Below, piece after piece: positions 43,701 to 51,414 of a stretch of DNA of 64,000 bases (position 1 is its first letter; every line of letters begins with the position of its first letter). The notes beneath the pieces are model-generated. The model was not told the DNA's origin. It saw only the letters and a program-made list of their open reading frames with translations, and made no database searches. This DNA comes from Spirosoma radiotolerans (GTDB lineage Bacteria > Bacteroidota > Bacteroidia > Cytophagales > Spirosomataceae): positions 2,294,001-2,358,000 of the forward strand of contig NZ_CP010429.1 in assembly GCF_000974425.1 (NCBI RefSeq). The letters run 5' to 3'. A program made the translations under genes and the position numbers.

Positions 43701-45121
43701 AGAGTTATGCATCGATCACGCCCTCGACGAATGTGATTGGCCCAACCACATATTTCGTTAGTCAGATCGTTGACGGTTGTGAAGGACCGAAAGCTACGCT
43801 GGATGTCGTTGTGATTCCCAAGCCCGGCGTGCCAATGGTTACTACGGCTGTTACCTATGACCAATTCAGCGCTGCTGCTCCCTTAAGTGCTACCGCGTCG
43901 GCGAACTATTCACTTAGCTGGTACGGTACCAATGCTACAGGAGGTACGGCCTCGACCGTCGCGCCAACGCCCCCAACAACGATGGATGGGACTTTTACCT
44001 ACTACGTGAGCCAGAAAGACCCTAACGGCTGTGAGAGCGAGCGGGCGTCTATCCGTGTGACGATCTCTGCGAAACCTGTAGCCCTCGCCACCGTTACCAC
44101 CGACACACCCTCGGGCATTTCCGCCACCACGGTCAACCTGGGTGGTAACGTCACCACCGACGGCGGAGCCAGCGTCACGGAACGGGGTATCGTTTATTTG
44201 AGCGGAAACGGTGTGCCCACCACGGCCAATACCAAACTCAGCATCGGCTCCGGTATCAGTTCTTTCTCAACTACCCTGACCTCCCTGACCCCCGCTACCA
44301 CTTACTCGGTAAGAGCCTATGCCATCAACAGCGTCGGCACTAGTTACGGAAATGTACAGCTCTTTACTACCCTGAGTATCACTGCTACGCCGGTCCTGGC
44401 CACACCCTCCAACGGAACAACGACTGCCTCGGCCCAACCGACCTATACCGGCACCGCCCCGGCTGGCAGTACTGTTACTGTTTATGTGGATAATACATCC
44501 ATCGGCACTACCATTGCCAATGGGGGCAACTTCAGCTTGGTTCAGCCGACTGCCCTCAGTCAGGGTAGCCACACCGTCTATGCCACCGCTCAACTTAGTG
44601 GACAGGCCAGCAGTGCCAACTCGACCACTAATACCTTTACCTACCAACCCGAGATTATTGGTGGCGCCGACCTGAGCCCCACCCTGAGCTTGCCTCAGGC
44701 TAACTTCACGAGCTCGGGGCCTTCATCAACCCGTAATCTGATCATGATTATTTCCGAGCAGGCAGGTAAGGCCACTAGTGGGGTGATCGTGTTGACGCTG
44801 ACTGCTCCGCTGGGCTACAGCCCCAGCTTTGATCCGGCTCTAACCAGCATCAATGTGACGGGAGGCACCTCCAATCCAGTTTCTGTCGACAATGCCAACT
44901 GGGAAGTGCAGTCAAGCAATCTCCGGCAACTGACGCTGGTCAGCAAAGCCGGTCTGCGAATCAGCGCCAATGGGGTATCTGTGATTGGGGTGGCTTTAAG
45001 TCGGACGGGGGCCAGTATGGGTTCGGCCAACCTGACGGTCAATGTCAACGACGATGCCACGAATGGATATGACAGTAATCCATCCAATAATATCTACGTT
45101 CGTGTCCTCAATGCGTTATAA
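40760..45121 (+). CDS. Secreted protein with twelve Ig-like (Ig_7) repeats
   Basis: This is a 1453-residue exported protein with a signal peptide (SLRVFLCALVVSLLCGSATLAQ). A first beta-sandwich domain is followed by twelve tandem repeats of about 82 residues with the pattern YCQN...LKWYT...TTYYVSQTDANGCESxRAxITV, where the two cysteines of most units can pair in a disulfide. A fibronectin-III-like domain, a bacterial Ig-like domain and a final beta-rich domain (ADLSPTLSLPQ...) follow. I see no clear T9SS sorting tail. Such stalks are typical adhesins or surface display proteins. I use the ATG at 40760 because upstream ATGs in the same frame lie before the signal peptide. A perfect 64-bp palindrome follows the stop. 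Confidence 0.85.
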   Translation: MILSLRVFLCALVVSLLCGSATLAQTVSITSVAPNPVCAGGSITVSYAYGQPEPGTVYLYLNGPNTTNVLIGVATTNGGNGVVTGTIPADRIGGSYTVFIRRVSSIFGPVDSPNSSAFTVNAKPAPPGVTNLAYCLGSTGVPPLTASGQNLQWYTVNTGGTGSSTAPTPPTSTAGTTNYYVSQTVNGCESSRATLAVTTNPLPAKPTVVSSLSYCQNTSAPSLAGAVTSGSNPKWYTSATGGSGTSIAPTPQTTVVGTTTYYVSQTDGNGCESARADITVTIKANPTAPTVTTPVTYCQGQPATPLSATPVNGATLNWFGPSGNALGSTAPTPPTSSPGTTFYSVSQTFGGCSSPVSTITVVVNAKPAAPTTNPVGVCQNTTPISLATSVTSGTNLRWYTTASGGVASTVAPTPPTTTVGSTTYYVSQVDNNGCESDRAVVTYTVNTYPAAPTVSASPLTYCQNSAAVPLTATPVASATLTYYTVASGGTAYASLTPSTTASNYYYVSQTLNGCEGPRAAIGVVINALPAQPSVTTPLTYCQFAVAAPLSATASTNYSLSWYGTNATGGTASTVAPTPSTTTDGAFTYYVSQKDPLGCESGRAPISVTIYPKPAAPSIAPASACLNSVPAPLTQFVTASGTLKWYTTSTGGTASTVAPTLSTTAVGATTYYVSQTNANGCESDRAAITFTVNPLPTTPVPTPTALIYCQNATAQPLTATGQNLKWYSAASGGTLLGSSVTPSTSLASSITYYVSQTDANGCESARASVTVTTVSRPAAPTVSTLPITYCQFATTAPLSATPITGNTLNWYGPAATGGTASATATVPATDPAGTKPYYVSQTDGNGCESSSRASITVIVNPKPTAPTVNSVTLCQNAPTVALATAVTSGTNLKWYTVQNGGTGSAVAPTLSTAAVGSTTYYVSQTSADGCESDRSAIVVMVKPLPVAPTLSLNTQNLCQSSVPTPLTATATGTLKWYDVNGQSYASITPSTNVIGPTTYFVSQIVDGCEGPKATLDVVVIPKPGVPMVTTAVTYDQFSAAAPLSATASANYSLSWYGTNATGGTASTVAPTPPTTMDGTFTYYVSQKDPNGCESERASIRVTISAKPVALATVTTDTPSGISATTVNLGGNVTTDGGASVTERGIVYLSGNGVPTTANTKLSIGSGISSFSTTLTSLTPATTYSVRAYAINSVGTSYGNVQLFTTLSITATPVLATPSNGTTTASAQPTYTGTAPAGSTVTVYVDNTSIGTTIANGGNFSLVQPTALSQGSHTVYATAQLSGQASSANSTTNTFTYQPEIIGGADLSPTLSLPQANFTSSGPSSTRNLIMIISEQAGKATSGVIVLTLTAPLGYSPSFDPALTSINVTGGTSNPVSVDNANWEVQSSNLRQLTLVSKAGLRISANGVSVIGVALSRTGASMGSANLTVNVNDDATNGYDSNPSNNIYVRVLNAL
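41125..44090 (+). repeat. Twelve tandem Ig_7-type coding repeats, about 247 bp each
   Basis: Twelve units are counted by the YYVSQ/YFVSQ/YSVSQ motif. Unit 6 (about 42350-42600) and unit 12 (about 43845-44085) are nearly identical in protein and closely related in DNA (NYSLSWYGTNATGGTASTVA, then SQKDP), which indicates a recent duplication or conversion. Unit 12 has Asp in place of the first conserved cysteine (TYDQF, codon at 43859-43861). Confidence 0.8.
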
Positions 45122-45123
45122 AG

Positions 45124-45187
45124 TAGCGGCTATAACTGGAGCGGGGTACCAACAGCTGTTGGTACCCCGCTCCAGTTATAGCCGCTA
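45124..45187 (+). terminator. Perfect 64-bp palindrome after the Ig-repeat gene
   Basis: The 32-base left arm (45124-45155) and right arm (45156-45187) are exact reverse complements with no spacer. It begins 2 nt after the stop codon. It can form a very stable hairpin or a cruciform and most likely terminates transcription, although no T-run follows. Confidence 0.75.
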
Positions 45188-45365
45188 ATTCCCCTCAAGC
45201 AAAGAGCAGGATACCCAATAAGCGGAGATCGCGCATCGTTAGCATCAGTGTGCCAGTTATGATGCCTGAGTCTTTGGTTTACGGCCACACGTGACCCTTG
45301 ATGAATCGTTAACTGAAGGAGCTTCGTTGCTCTTGTGGACACCGGTTAGCCGTAAGTAAGCCTGC

Positions 45366-46094
45366 ATGAATAAGCATATAAAAGTTGGTACGTGCGGCTT
45401 TAATGGCGCAAAAAACGATTACGCCCAGCAATTCGCCTGCGTTGAGGTCCAGCAGACCTTTTATCAGCCCCCACTTCTGGCAACTTTGGCGCGATGGCGT
45501 GCCCAGGTGCCGACCCAGTTTGAATTTACCCTTAAAGCCTGGCAACTAATTACGCACCAGGCCAAAAGTCCTACCTATAAGCGCTTGCGAATCAGCTTGT
45601 CTGAGCAGGAGCGGGCGGAGGCTGGCTTTTTCAAACCCACGGCTATTGTCAACCAGGCCTGGCAGCTTACTCTCGAAAGTGCGAAAGCCTTAAAGGCCAC
45701 AACCATCCTGTTTCAATGCCCCGCCAGCTTTACCCAGACACCCGAGCACATAAACCATCTGGTTGACTTCTTTACGAATATAGAGCGAACCGGTTTACGG
45801 CTATGTTGGGAACCTCGTGGCCAATGGGACCAGGAGGTAGTCGGAGACCTTTGCCAGGAACTTGACTTATGGCATGTGGTTGATCCCTTTGCCAGGGCGA
45901 CCATGACGCCTGAGCAGTGTTATTTTCGCTTGCATGGGCGGCAAGGCTGGCGATATAAATACGAGCAGCAGGAGTTAGCTGATCTGATCGAACTGTTGCC
46001 AACGGATCAACCTTCGTATGTTTTCTTCAACAACGTTCACATGCGGCAAGATGCTTTGGTGTTCAAAAGCTTACTTGAGGCCAATGCCGTCTGA
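45366..46094 (+). CDS. DUF72 (YecE-like) family protein
   Basis: This 242-residue cytosolic protein of the DUF72 family has a predicted TIM barrel. Family features are the IKVGTCGF opening, the FACVEVQQTFYQPPLLATLARW segment, a WQLITHQAK loop, FQCPASFTQTPEHINHL, LCWEPRGQWDQE, FRLHGRQGWRYKYEQQEL and the closing YVFFNNVHMRQDAL. The usual start motif GWSGW-type is reduced to GTCGFNG. The biochemical role is not established for the family. The gene is isolated between two palindrome-bounded neighbours. Confidence 0.9.
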   Translation: MNKHIKVGTCGFNGAKNDYAQQFACVEVQQTFYQPPLLATLARWRAQVPTQFEFTLKAWQLITHQAKSPTYKRLRISLSEQERAEAGFFKPTAIVNQAWQLTLESAKALKATTILFQCPASFTQTPEHINHLVDFFTNIERTGLRLCWEPRGQWDQEVVGDLCQELDLWHVVDPFARATMTPEQCYFRLHGRQGWRYKYEQQELADLIELLPTDQPSYVFFNNVHMRQDALVFKSLLEANAV

Positions 46095-46188
46095 TGAATT
46101 CTGAATGACCGTGTCAGTATACCTGTTAAATGACATGGAAAACCATTCTTATTGATCCGTTTACATGTTATTGGTAGCTAAAAGAATT

Positions 46189-46386
46189 TCAGGCACAAAT
46201 GCGAACCCGAGACAGGCGGATGTCTGACCTGTTCAGCTGGCGTTGCATTTCCGTAAATACCCAGTCAATCGCTTCGTCTGGATCAGCAGCAGCAACGGAT
46301 AAATCTTCATCAAGACGAATATTATGCTTCATTTCATCCAATACGTCAAATACGACCCGGATTAATTGTTTTCTTCTGGTGGCCAT
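46189..46386 (-). CDS. Small hypothetical protein, 65 aa
   Basis: This 65-residue soluble protein (MATRRKQLIRVVFDVLDEMK...) is helical by pattern with an acidic centre (RLDEDLSVAAADPDEAIDWVF) and a basic tail. I use the ATG at 46386, which is preceded by an AT-rich TTTATTTGCT leader of the kind that favours initiation in Bacteroidetes. The same DNA has an open 66-codon plus-strand frame, but its composition (many Ser/Cys/Ile) looks less natural. No family is recognised. Confidence 0.5.
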   Translation of the reverse strand: MATRRKQLIRVVFDVLDEMKHNIRLDEDLSVAAADPDEAIDWVFTEMQRQLNRSDIRLSRVRICA

Positions 46387-46416
46387 AGCAAATAAATAGG
46401 ATAGGCAAATGTTCAT

Positions 46417-46861
46417 TTAGTCTGTTGACACTGCTCAGCAGTTGTTTACGGCCTAAAAATACTACCTGACTGTTGTAGTTGTATTATATGTAGCAAAATA
46501 AAAATATAAAATTCGTTTAGCTATACGAATTAAAGCATTTGGTATAGATAAACGATGCGAATTACTGAATTCTGCCAGGATTTCAGGTATAAGCTCAGTG
46601 TTGATTCAATCAGTGGCAACGAGGGCTGATGTCGATTGGCTTCGGCGGATGGAGGTAATCGGGTATATAGTTTATACCCGAAGCCGTTGCGTAGGATCGT
46701 TCCCAATACCAAAGACAAAGGCATTAGCCCAGTTTAGTTTTGGTCTTTGTAAATTCGTCGATGGATAAACTAAATAACTAATACACCCAGGCTGAGGTAG
46801 ATGTGATGGCCGGGAAGTAATTGGTTGATTTGTTAAAGGTCGGTTTAACCAACGTGGTTAT
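46417..46861. other. Intergenic stretch with several inverted repeats
   Basis: There is no convincing gene; the 64-codon minus frame at 46530-46724 has no coding look. Three pairings stand out: AATTCGT/ACGAATT (46510-46516, 46525-46531), CGGGTATA/TATACCCG (46660-46667, 46673-46680) and GGCTTCGG/CCGAAGCC (46638-46645, 46678-46685). The last two overlap and would exclude each other, so an alternative-fold RNA is possible. Confidence 0.35.
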
Positions 46862-46913
46862 ATAGAAACAGAGAAGCCCGCAAAACGGCGTTTACGGGCT
46901 TCCCTGTTTCTAT
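46862..46913 (-). terminator. Terminator after the SMP-30-like gene
   Basis: ATAGAAACAG-A-GAAGCCCG (46862-46880) pairs with CGGGCTTC-C-CTGTTTCTAT (46895-46913) with one mismatch, and a short AAACG/CGTTT pairing can extend inside. It begins 9 nt after the stop on the minus strand. Confidence 0.85.
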
Positions 46914-46922
46914 TTTGCCCGT

Positions 46923-47876
46923 TTACCGGAACCGCTGAATGCTGAAGTCGCGCGCATTGCCAACTTCTCCAATGCGGGCGTTGAGGGTATAAATCTGGTT
47001 GTTCACAGCTACACTTGTAGTAGCACCCGTATACCCATTGGCATCGTATTTTATAATAGAAGCTGTTTGCCAATTATCCGAACTTCGCACCTGAGCTACC
47101 CGGTTTCCTCCCGTCACCACATACAGATCATTATTCAGAAATGTCAATCCATCACCGGGTAGAGCCCCCGTACCACCTATTTCAGAGACGGCATTGCCGT
47201 TCTGTAAATCTACCTTGTAGAGCTTTCCCTGTCCGGTATTAGCGACGATGAGGTAGCCGTTCGGGTGGTAAGCAATGCCATTCAGGCCAAAGGTTGGGCT
47301 AGCGAACCGGACATCGTCCCGCACCAGAACGCTGGCTACACCGGCTGCCGTGACTTTATAGATCACAGGCGAAAAGGAGTCCGTTACGTAGGCTGTTCCG
47401 TCTGGCGCAATCGTTACGTCGTTTGCAAAGTTCGGATCGGCCGCCGGAATCAGAGCCGCCAAATTGGTTCGTCGCTCCAACTGGCGTGTGGTTAGATTAA
47501 AGACCAGAAGTTCAGCCGTTTGACGCGTTGTAGCGGATGTACTCCTGTCCGACCGGCCCTGATCACTATTGCAGACAAACACGCGCCCATCGGCGACTTT
47601 CATGCCAATGCCGGCAATAAATCCGGGATCCGTCAATAAGTCTTCATAACGGCCATCGGTATCAACCGTGCCAATTTTACCCTGCGGAATCGAGGTAACC
47701 AAAAACTTCCCCAATTGCGACGAGTAAGCAATCCCTTCCGGATATTGGCGTTCGGCAGCAAAATTAATGCGCTCTGGAAACGGGGCGTTGGGACTGGCAC
47801 GGTGATCTTCGCAGGCGGTTATTAGCCAGGTAGCGGATAGAACAGCGAGTGAACAGGGAATAAAGGATAGTTTCAT
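46923..47876 (-). CDS. SMP-30/gluconolactonase-like beta-propeller lipoprotein
   Basis: This is a 317-residue lipoprotein with the lipobox ITAC followed by EDHR. The propeller repeats show the SMP-30-like pattern: PEGIAYSSQLGKFLVTSI, DVTIAPDGTAYVTDSFSPVIYKV, GLNGIAYHPNGYLIVANTGQGKLYKVDL and GDGLTFLNNDLYVVTGG. The family includes lactonases and other Ca2+-dependent hydrolases, but the active-site acidic residues cannot be checked by eye here. The leader TACEDHR is identical to that of the phytase-like lipoprotein at 17318-18622. Transcribed alone. Confidence 0.83.
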   Translation of the reverse strand: MKLSFIPCSLAVLSATWLITACEDHRASPNAPFPERINFAAERQYPEGIAYSSQLGKFLVTSIPQGKIGTVDTDGRYEDLLTDPGFIAGIGMKVADGRVFVCNSDQGRSDRSTSATTRQTAELLVFNLTTRQLERRTNLAALIPAADPNFANDVTIAPDGTAYVTDSFSPVIYKVTAAGVASVLVRDDVRFASPTFGLNGIAYHPNGYLIVANTGQGKLYKVDLQNGNAVSEIGGTGALPGDGLTFLNNDLYVVTGGNRVAQVRSSDNWQTASIIKYDANGYTGATTSVAVNNQIYTLNARIGEVGNARDFSIQRFR

Positions 47877-47970
47877 AACGAACGGGGTTATTGTTGATAC
47901 AACAATTTTAATATTATTTTAATAAGTGCTGTTTATCAAATTTGTTTACCCGTTCGACTTAAGTAGCCTT

Positions 47971-48555
47971 TTAAAAAACAATACCTACCTGCAGACCAAC
48001 GGTTAGCGACGTGGGGCGGTCGTTGCCGAAGCGCAGGGGGAGGGGTACGGCTACGAAGTAACTATTGGTAGCGCCCTTCCTGACTATTTTATTAAAAACA
48101 GGCGTCAGTCCATAACGGCCTGACGTTTCAAAGGCCATTCGTCCGGCAAATGTGTAATTATGCCCCAGATTGACCAGCACGCCGGGATGAAACAGTACGT
48201 TTGCTACGCGGCTGGTCCCGTTTTCGGCCCGAATGCTGGGCACAATTTCCAGGGAAAAGCCGAGTTGCTGGGTTTTCCATACGTTCAGCCCGATGGGAAA
48301 TCCTACGGCATAATATTTATTAAAATTGCCTTCGGTACCATTGGCATCCACCGTGATGAGCGGATGGAGTAGCCCCAGATAACCAACCATACGCGGATAG
48401 GTAGGAGGGGGGGCAGTAGGCGTGGTGGTGGCAGGGGTGGGGAGTGTCGTGGTTTGGGCTGATGCTGGTAAGGATGTGCCTCCTGCTAAAAGCATAAAAA
48501 GGCCCAAGGTGGCGACTGAACCCCTTTTATACATCCGGTAGAAATAGGTTTGCAT
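47971..48555 (-). CDS. Outer-membrane beta-barrel-like protein, 194 aa
   Basis: This exported protein has a signal segment (SVATLGLFMLLAGGTSLPASA) and a Thr/Pro-rich linker (TTLPTPATTTPTAPPPTYP). About eight amphipathic beta-strands follow and end in VGLQVGIVF, with a terminal Phe as in outer-membrane barrels. The start may be the first ATG or the one seven codons further. It is alone on its transcript, between the SMP-30-like gene and the large cytochrome protein gene. Function is unknown. Confidence 0.65.
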   Translation of the reverse strand: MQTYFYRMYKRGSVATLGLFMLLAGGTSLPASAQTTTLPTPATTTPTAPPPTYPRMVGYLGLLHPLITVDANGTEGNFNKYYAVGFPIGLNVWKTQQLGFSLEIVPSIRAENGTSRVANVLFHPGVLVNLGHNYTFAGRMAFETSGRYGLTPVFNKIVRKGATNSYFVAVPLPLRFGNDRPTSLTVGLQVGIVF

Positions 48556-48731
48556 TGATGCTGTATTGGTTAAAGGCCAAGATTACAGCGTGTCACATCC
48601 GCAAACTAGAACGTATTTAACCTTTTGGATCAGCTTTACCTTTTCGTCTGCTTTTTCAATGGTTGTATCGGGAAAACCTATAGACCCAGAGAATCGACGC
48701 GGAGAGAAAATAGGAAGGCAACAATAGAAAC

Positions 48732-48783
48732 GAAGTAGGCGAGGTAGATTGATTTGAGCAAATCAATCTACCTCGCCTACTTC
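48732..48783 (-). terminator. Terminator with a perfect 25-bp stem after the cytochrome/HEAT gene
   Basis: Arms 48732-48756 and 48759-48783 are perfect reverse complements separated by two bases. The hairpin starts 6 nt beyond the stop codon on the minus strand. Confidence 0.85.
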
Positions 48784-48789
48784 ACGCCC

Positions 48790-51414
48790 TTATTTTTGTT
48801 GGGAGAGAAACGTAATCAGCGACGCAAACTCGTCGTATGACAAGGCGTTGGCCAAACCTGTCGGCATCATGGAGGTTTCCATTTCTTTGCGGCTGATAAT
48901 GGCCGACTTTTTAATGGTGTATACCTGTCCGGTAATATCCCGCATCACAACCTGAGCGGAAGATTCTTCGGTTATAAACCCGGTATAGCTCTTATTTCCT
49001 TTGGCCGTAATCGACACTGTAGAAAAGCCCTGCGATATGGATGCATTGGGCTTCAGGATCGACTCGGCAATTTGTTCCCGATTCATAATCGAGCCAATCT
49101 GGCCCATGAAAGGCCCCTTCATCGGATCGTTCTTGCTCAGGCTATGACAGGCCACGCAGCCCTGTTGAGTAAACAGGGTTTTGCCCAAAGCTGCTTCGCC
49201 CGGTATCTTCGCAATGGCCAGCATGACATCTTCAATCGATGTAGCGCCAACCTGTCCTTTCTTACTTCTGATTTTTTCCAGATCAACCTTGTTGTCTTCC
49301 TGAACGACTACCGGCGTTTCTACGCCGAATTCCGAAATTTCCAGCCGAAGCCTGCTGTTCAAATCGGTATAAAATAGCTTATCCTGGGCCTGCTGCCATT
49401 CGCTGACCAGTAGCTTTCTGATGGCTGGCGATGACTCCCAGTCAATCGCTTTATAATAAGGGCCGTGCGTGTCGGGGCGGGTGCTCCACCACCAGGACGC
49501 ATCGTAAGGAGCTTCTTTTTTATAGAGCCGTGCCAGCGTAATCAGGATTTGTTTTTTTAGCGTTTCGTCTTTCGCCTGCTGGTAGGCTTTGGTCAACCCA
49601 TCGACCGCTTCGGGGGTATGCATATAGCGCAATGCCCAGAGGGCCAGCGTGGTATTGGGGGTATTTATCGCCTGTAGGCAGGCGTCTACGGCATTGAGCT
49701 TCACCAGCGAGCGAACGGCCAGGTGAGCGGGCACGATGTCGGCATTCGGAGTGGCGTGGGGCCCTTCAACATCCTTGGCCGGGGCAACAAACGAAGTAGG
49801 TACGGCCACCTGCAATAAAGTCGGGACTGCTTCTTTTTTCTCCAGACGACCCAGGCCAATCAGAGCCGCTACCTGTACCCGATCCGAAGGGTCTTTGACC
49901 CCGTCCAGGAAGGGAGCCAGTGGGACTTTATCCCCAATAGGTTTGCGGTCAGCCAATGCCCGGAGCGCAAATTCCCGCACCGATGCATCCTGCGTGAGCT
50001 TGGCCAGATCCTCGATTCCCGCTGCCTGAGTAGCCTGCGAATACGTGTAGATTGCTGCGACCCGGCTTGCCAGCGGCAGGCTTTGATCAGTCGCTAATTT
50101 CCAGGTGCTTTTGGCGGTCTGTTTGGCTGGTCGGCTCAGCAACTCCTGCGAAGCGTGTAAGCGTAGAACCGCACTTTTGGACGTAAGCATGGCGGCTAGT
50201 TTCTTTACGGAAGCTTTCTTAAGATTGGGAAAGGCGGTATACGTCCAATTTTGTGGAACCACCCGCTCCACGTAGCCTTTGCTGTTACTGCCCACGTAAC
50301 TGGCTCCGTTCCAGGCCGCCAGATACATTCGGCCCGAGCCATCTACGTCTACATCCGTGATCTGGGGTAGCTTGATGAATTCCTCTTCTTTTTGGGTGAA
50401 CGAGCCCTTAACCGGCGTGACCCGGTGAATATAAAGTTGGTTTCTACCCCAGTCGGCCATCATGGGAACCTGGTTATAGGCCTGGGGCCAGGTCGGCTCA
50501 TCCATATACAGAGAACCAGTCCCTGAGCCACCCCCGACATCCACCAGGGCCGGAATAATCTCGTCGGTGAAGTGCTTGAACAGCACCGGGTAGCCATATT
50601 CGGCGGATTGAAGCTGATGACTGAATCGGATGTTCCAGCCACCGCCATCGTTGGTATTGTCTCGGGTGAAGATGTTCATGTACGGGTCAATGGCTACATC
50701 GTAAATGTTGCGCATGCCGTGCGAATAAATCTCCATTTCGGTGCCGTCGGGCCTGACGCGCACAATGCCGCCACCCAGCATGGTTAGTTTTTTGCCCGAG
50801 CGGTCTACTGCATTATGGAAGCCAAAATCACCGACCGCAATGTAAATCCAGCCATCAATGCCCATCCGGATTCCGTTTGTGGCATGATCGACGCCCCGCT
50901 GCTGAATGAACATGGTGTTGCTGATATTCTCGATCAGTGGTTTGGATGGGCCATCCGCCACGCCATCCCCGTTTTTGTCGGCAAATACCACCAGATTCAT
51001 TCCGGTCGCTTGGCCGGTTTCGGGCGAGAAGGCGGCATGTAGGACGAATAATTGATCGCCCAGCGCGAAGATGCCCCGTGGATTATCTACCTGGGCATAG
51101 GTCGTATGCTGGTCCACCTTGCCATCGTTGTCGGCATCGACCAGCCGGACAATGCTGCCCATATTCGGCTTTTTGCCCAGCGATCCCTGCTTGTCGACAC
51201 CAACGAATACTTCGCCCGTTGGTGCTACCGCCAAACAGGCCGGACTGGGTGTTAACTCTGGTCCGGAGAAGTTGGTGACTTTTAATTCAGGAGGGTAATC
51301 GGGCGCTTTAACCCGAGTCGACACCTCAGGTTTTTTTTTAAGTAACGACCCGGTGTTGTTGGTCCCGTAGGTTAACAGAAGGAGAGAAAGAAAGCTGATG
51401 GAAATTTTAAACAT
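48790..51414 (-). CDS. Secreted beta-propeller + HEAT + c-type cytochrome protein (PVC-type)
   Basis: This is an 874-residue exported protein. A signal segment (FKISISFLSLLLLTYG) is followed by a sugar-dehydrogenase-like propeller of the membrane-bound dehydrogenase type (CLAVAPTGEVFVGVD, VDADNDGKVDQ, GIRMGIDGWIYIAVGDFG, HGMRNIYDVAIDPYMNIFTRDNTNDGGGW). Helical HEAT-like repeats follow, then a C-terminal cytochrome c domain with the heme motif CVACH (Cys753, Cys756, His757). A PVC-type tail (GFITEESSAQVVMRDITGQVYTI and the distal MMPTGLANALSYDEFASL) closes it. The architecture is common in Planctomycetes and in Bacteroidetes that degrade plant polymers, and suggests an oxidoreductase on sugars. 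The ATG at 51414 replaces a TTG two codons upstream. Confidence 0.9.
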   Translation of the reverse strand: MFKISISFLSLLLLTYGTNNTGSLLKKKPEVSTRVKAPDYPPELKVTNFSGPELTPSPACLAVAPTGEVFVGVDKQGSLGKKPNMGSIVRLVDADNDGKVDQHTTYAQVDNPRGIFALGDQLFVLHAAFSPETGQATGMNLVVFADKNGDGVADGPSKPLIENISNTMFIQQRGVDHATNGIRMGIDGWIYIAVGDFGFHNAVDRSGKKLTMLGGGIVRVRPDGTEMEIYSHGMRNIYDVAIDPYMNIFTRDNTNDGGGWNIRFSHQLQSAEYGYPVLFKHFTDEIIPALVDVGGGSGTGSLYMDEPTWPQAYNQVPMMADWGRNQLYIHRVTPVKGSFTQKEEEFIKLPQITDVDVDGSGRMYLAAWNGASYVGSNSKGYVERVVPQNWTYTAFPNLKKASVKKLAAMLTSKSAVLRLHASQELLSRPAKQTAKSTWKLATDQSLPLASRVAAIYTYSQATQAAGIEDLAKLTQDASVREFALRALADRKPIGDKVPLAPFLDGVKDPSDRVQVAALIGLGRLEKKEAVPTLLQVAVPTSFVAPAKDVEGPHATPNADIVPAHLAVRSLVKLNAVDACLQAINTPNTTLALWALRYMHTPEAVDGLTKAYQQAKDETLKKQILITLARLYKKEAPYDASWWWSTRPDTHGPYYKAIDWESSPAIRKLLVSEWQQAQDKLFYTDLNSRLRLEISEFGVETPVVVQEDNKVDLEKIRSKKGQVGATSIEDVMLAIAKIPGEAALGKTLFTQQGCVACHSLSKNDPMKGPFMGQIGSIMNREQIAESILKPNASISQGFSTVSITAKGNKSYTGFITEESSAQVVMRDITGQVYTIKKSAIISRKEMETSMMPTGLANALSYDEFASLITFLSQQK

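Noticed and set aside
41125..44090. A CRISPR array or other non-coding tandem repeat
   Set aside because: The repeats are about 247 bp long, diverged, and in one open frame with conserved protein motifs, so they are coding domains.
45124..45187. Terminal inverted repeat of an insertion sequence
   Set aside because: No transposase gene or second copy is nearby and the two arms touch, leaving no room for an element.
46199..46399. 66-codon plus-strand frame opposite the small 65-aa gene
   Set aside because: It is the antisense shadow; its residue composition (many Cys, Ser, Ile) is less protein-like than the minus-strand frame.
46530..46724. 64-codon open frame on the minus strand
   Set aside because: It overlaps the inverted repeats of an intergenic stretch, has an unnatural composition and no recognisable start context.
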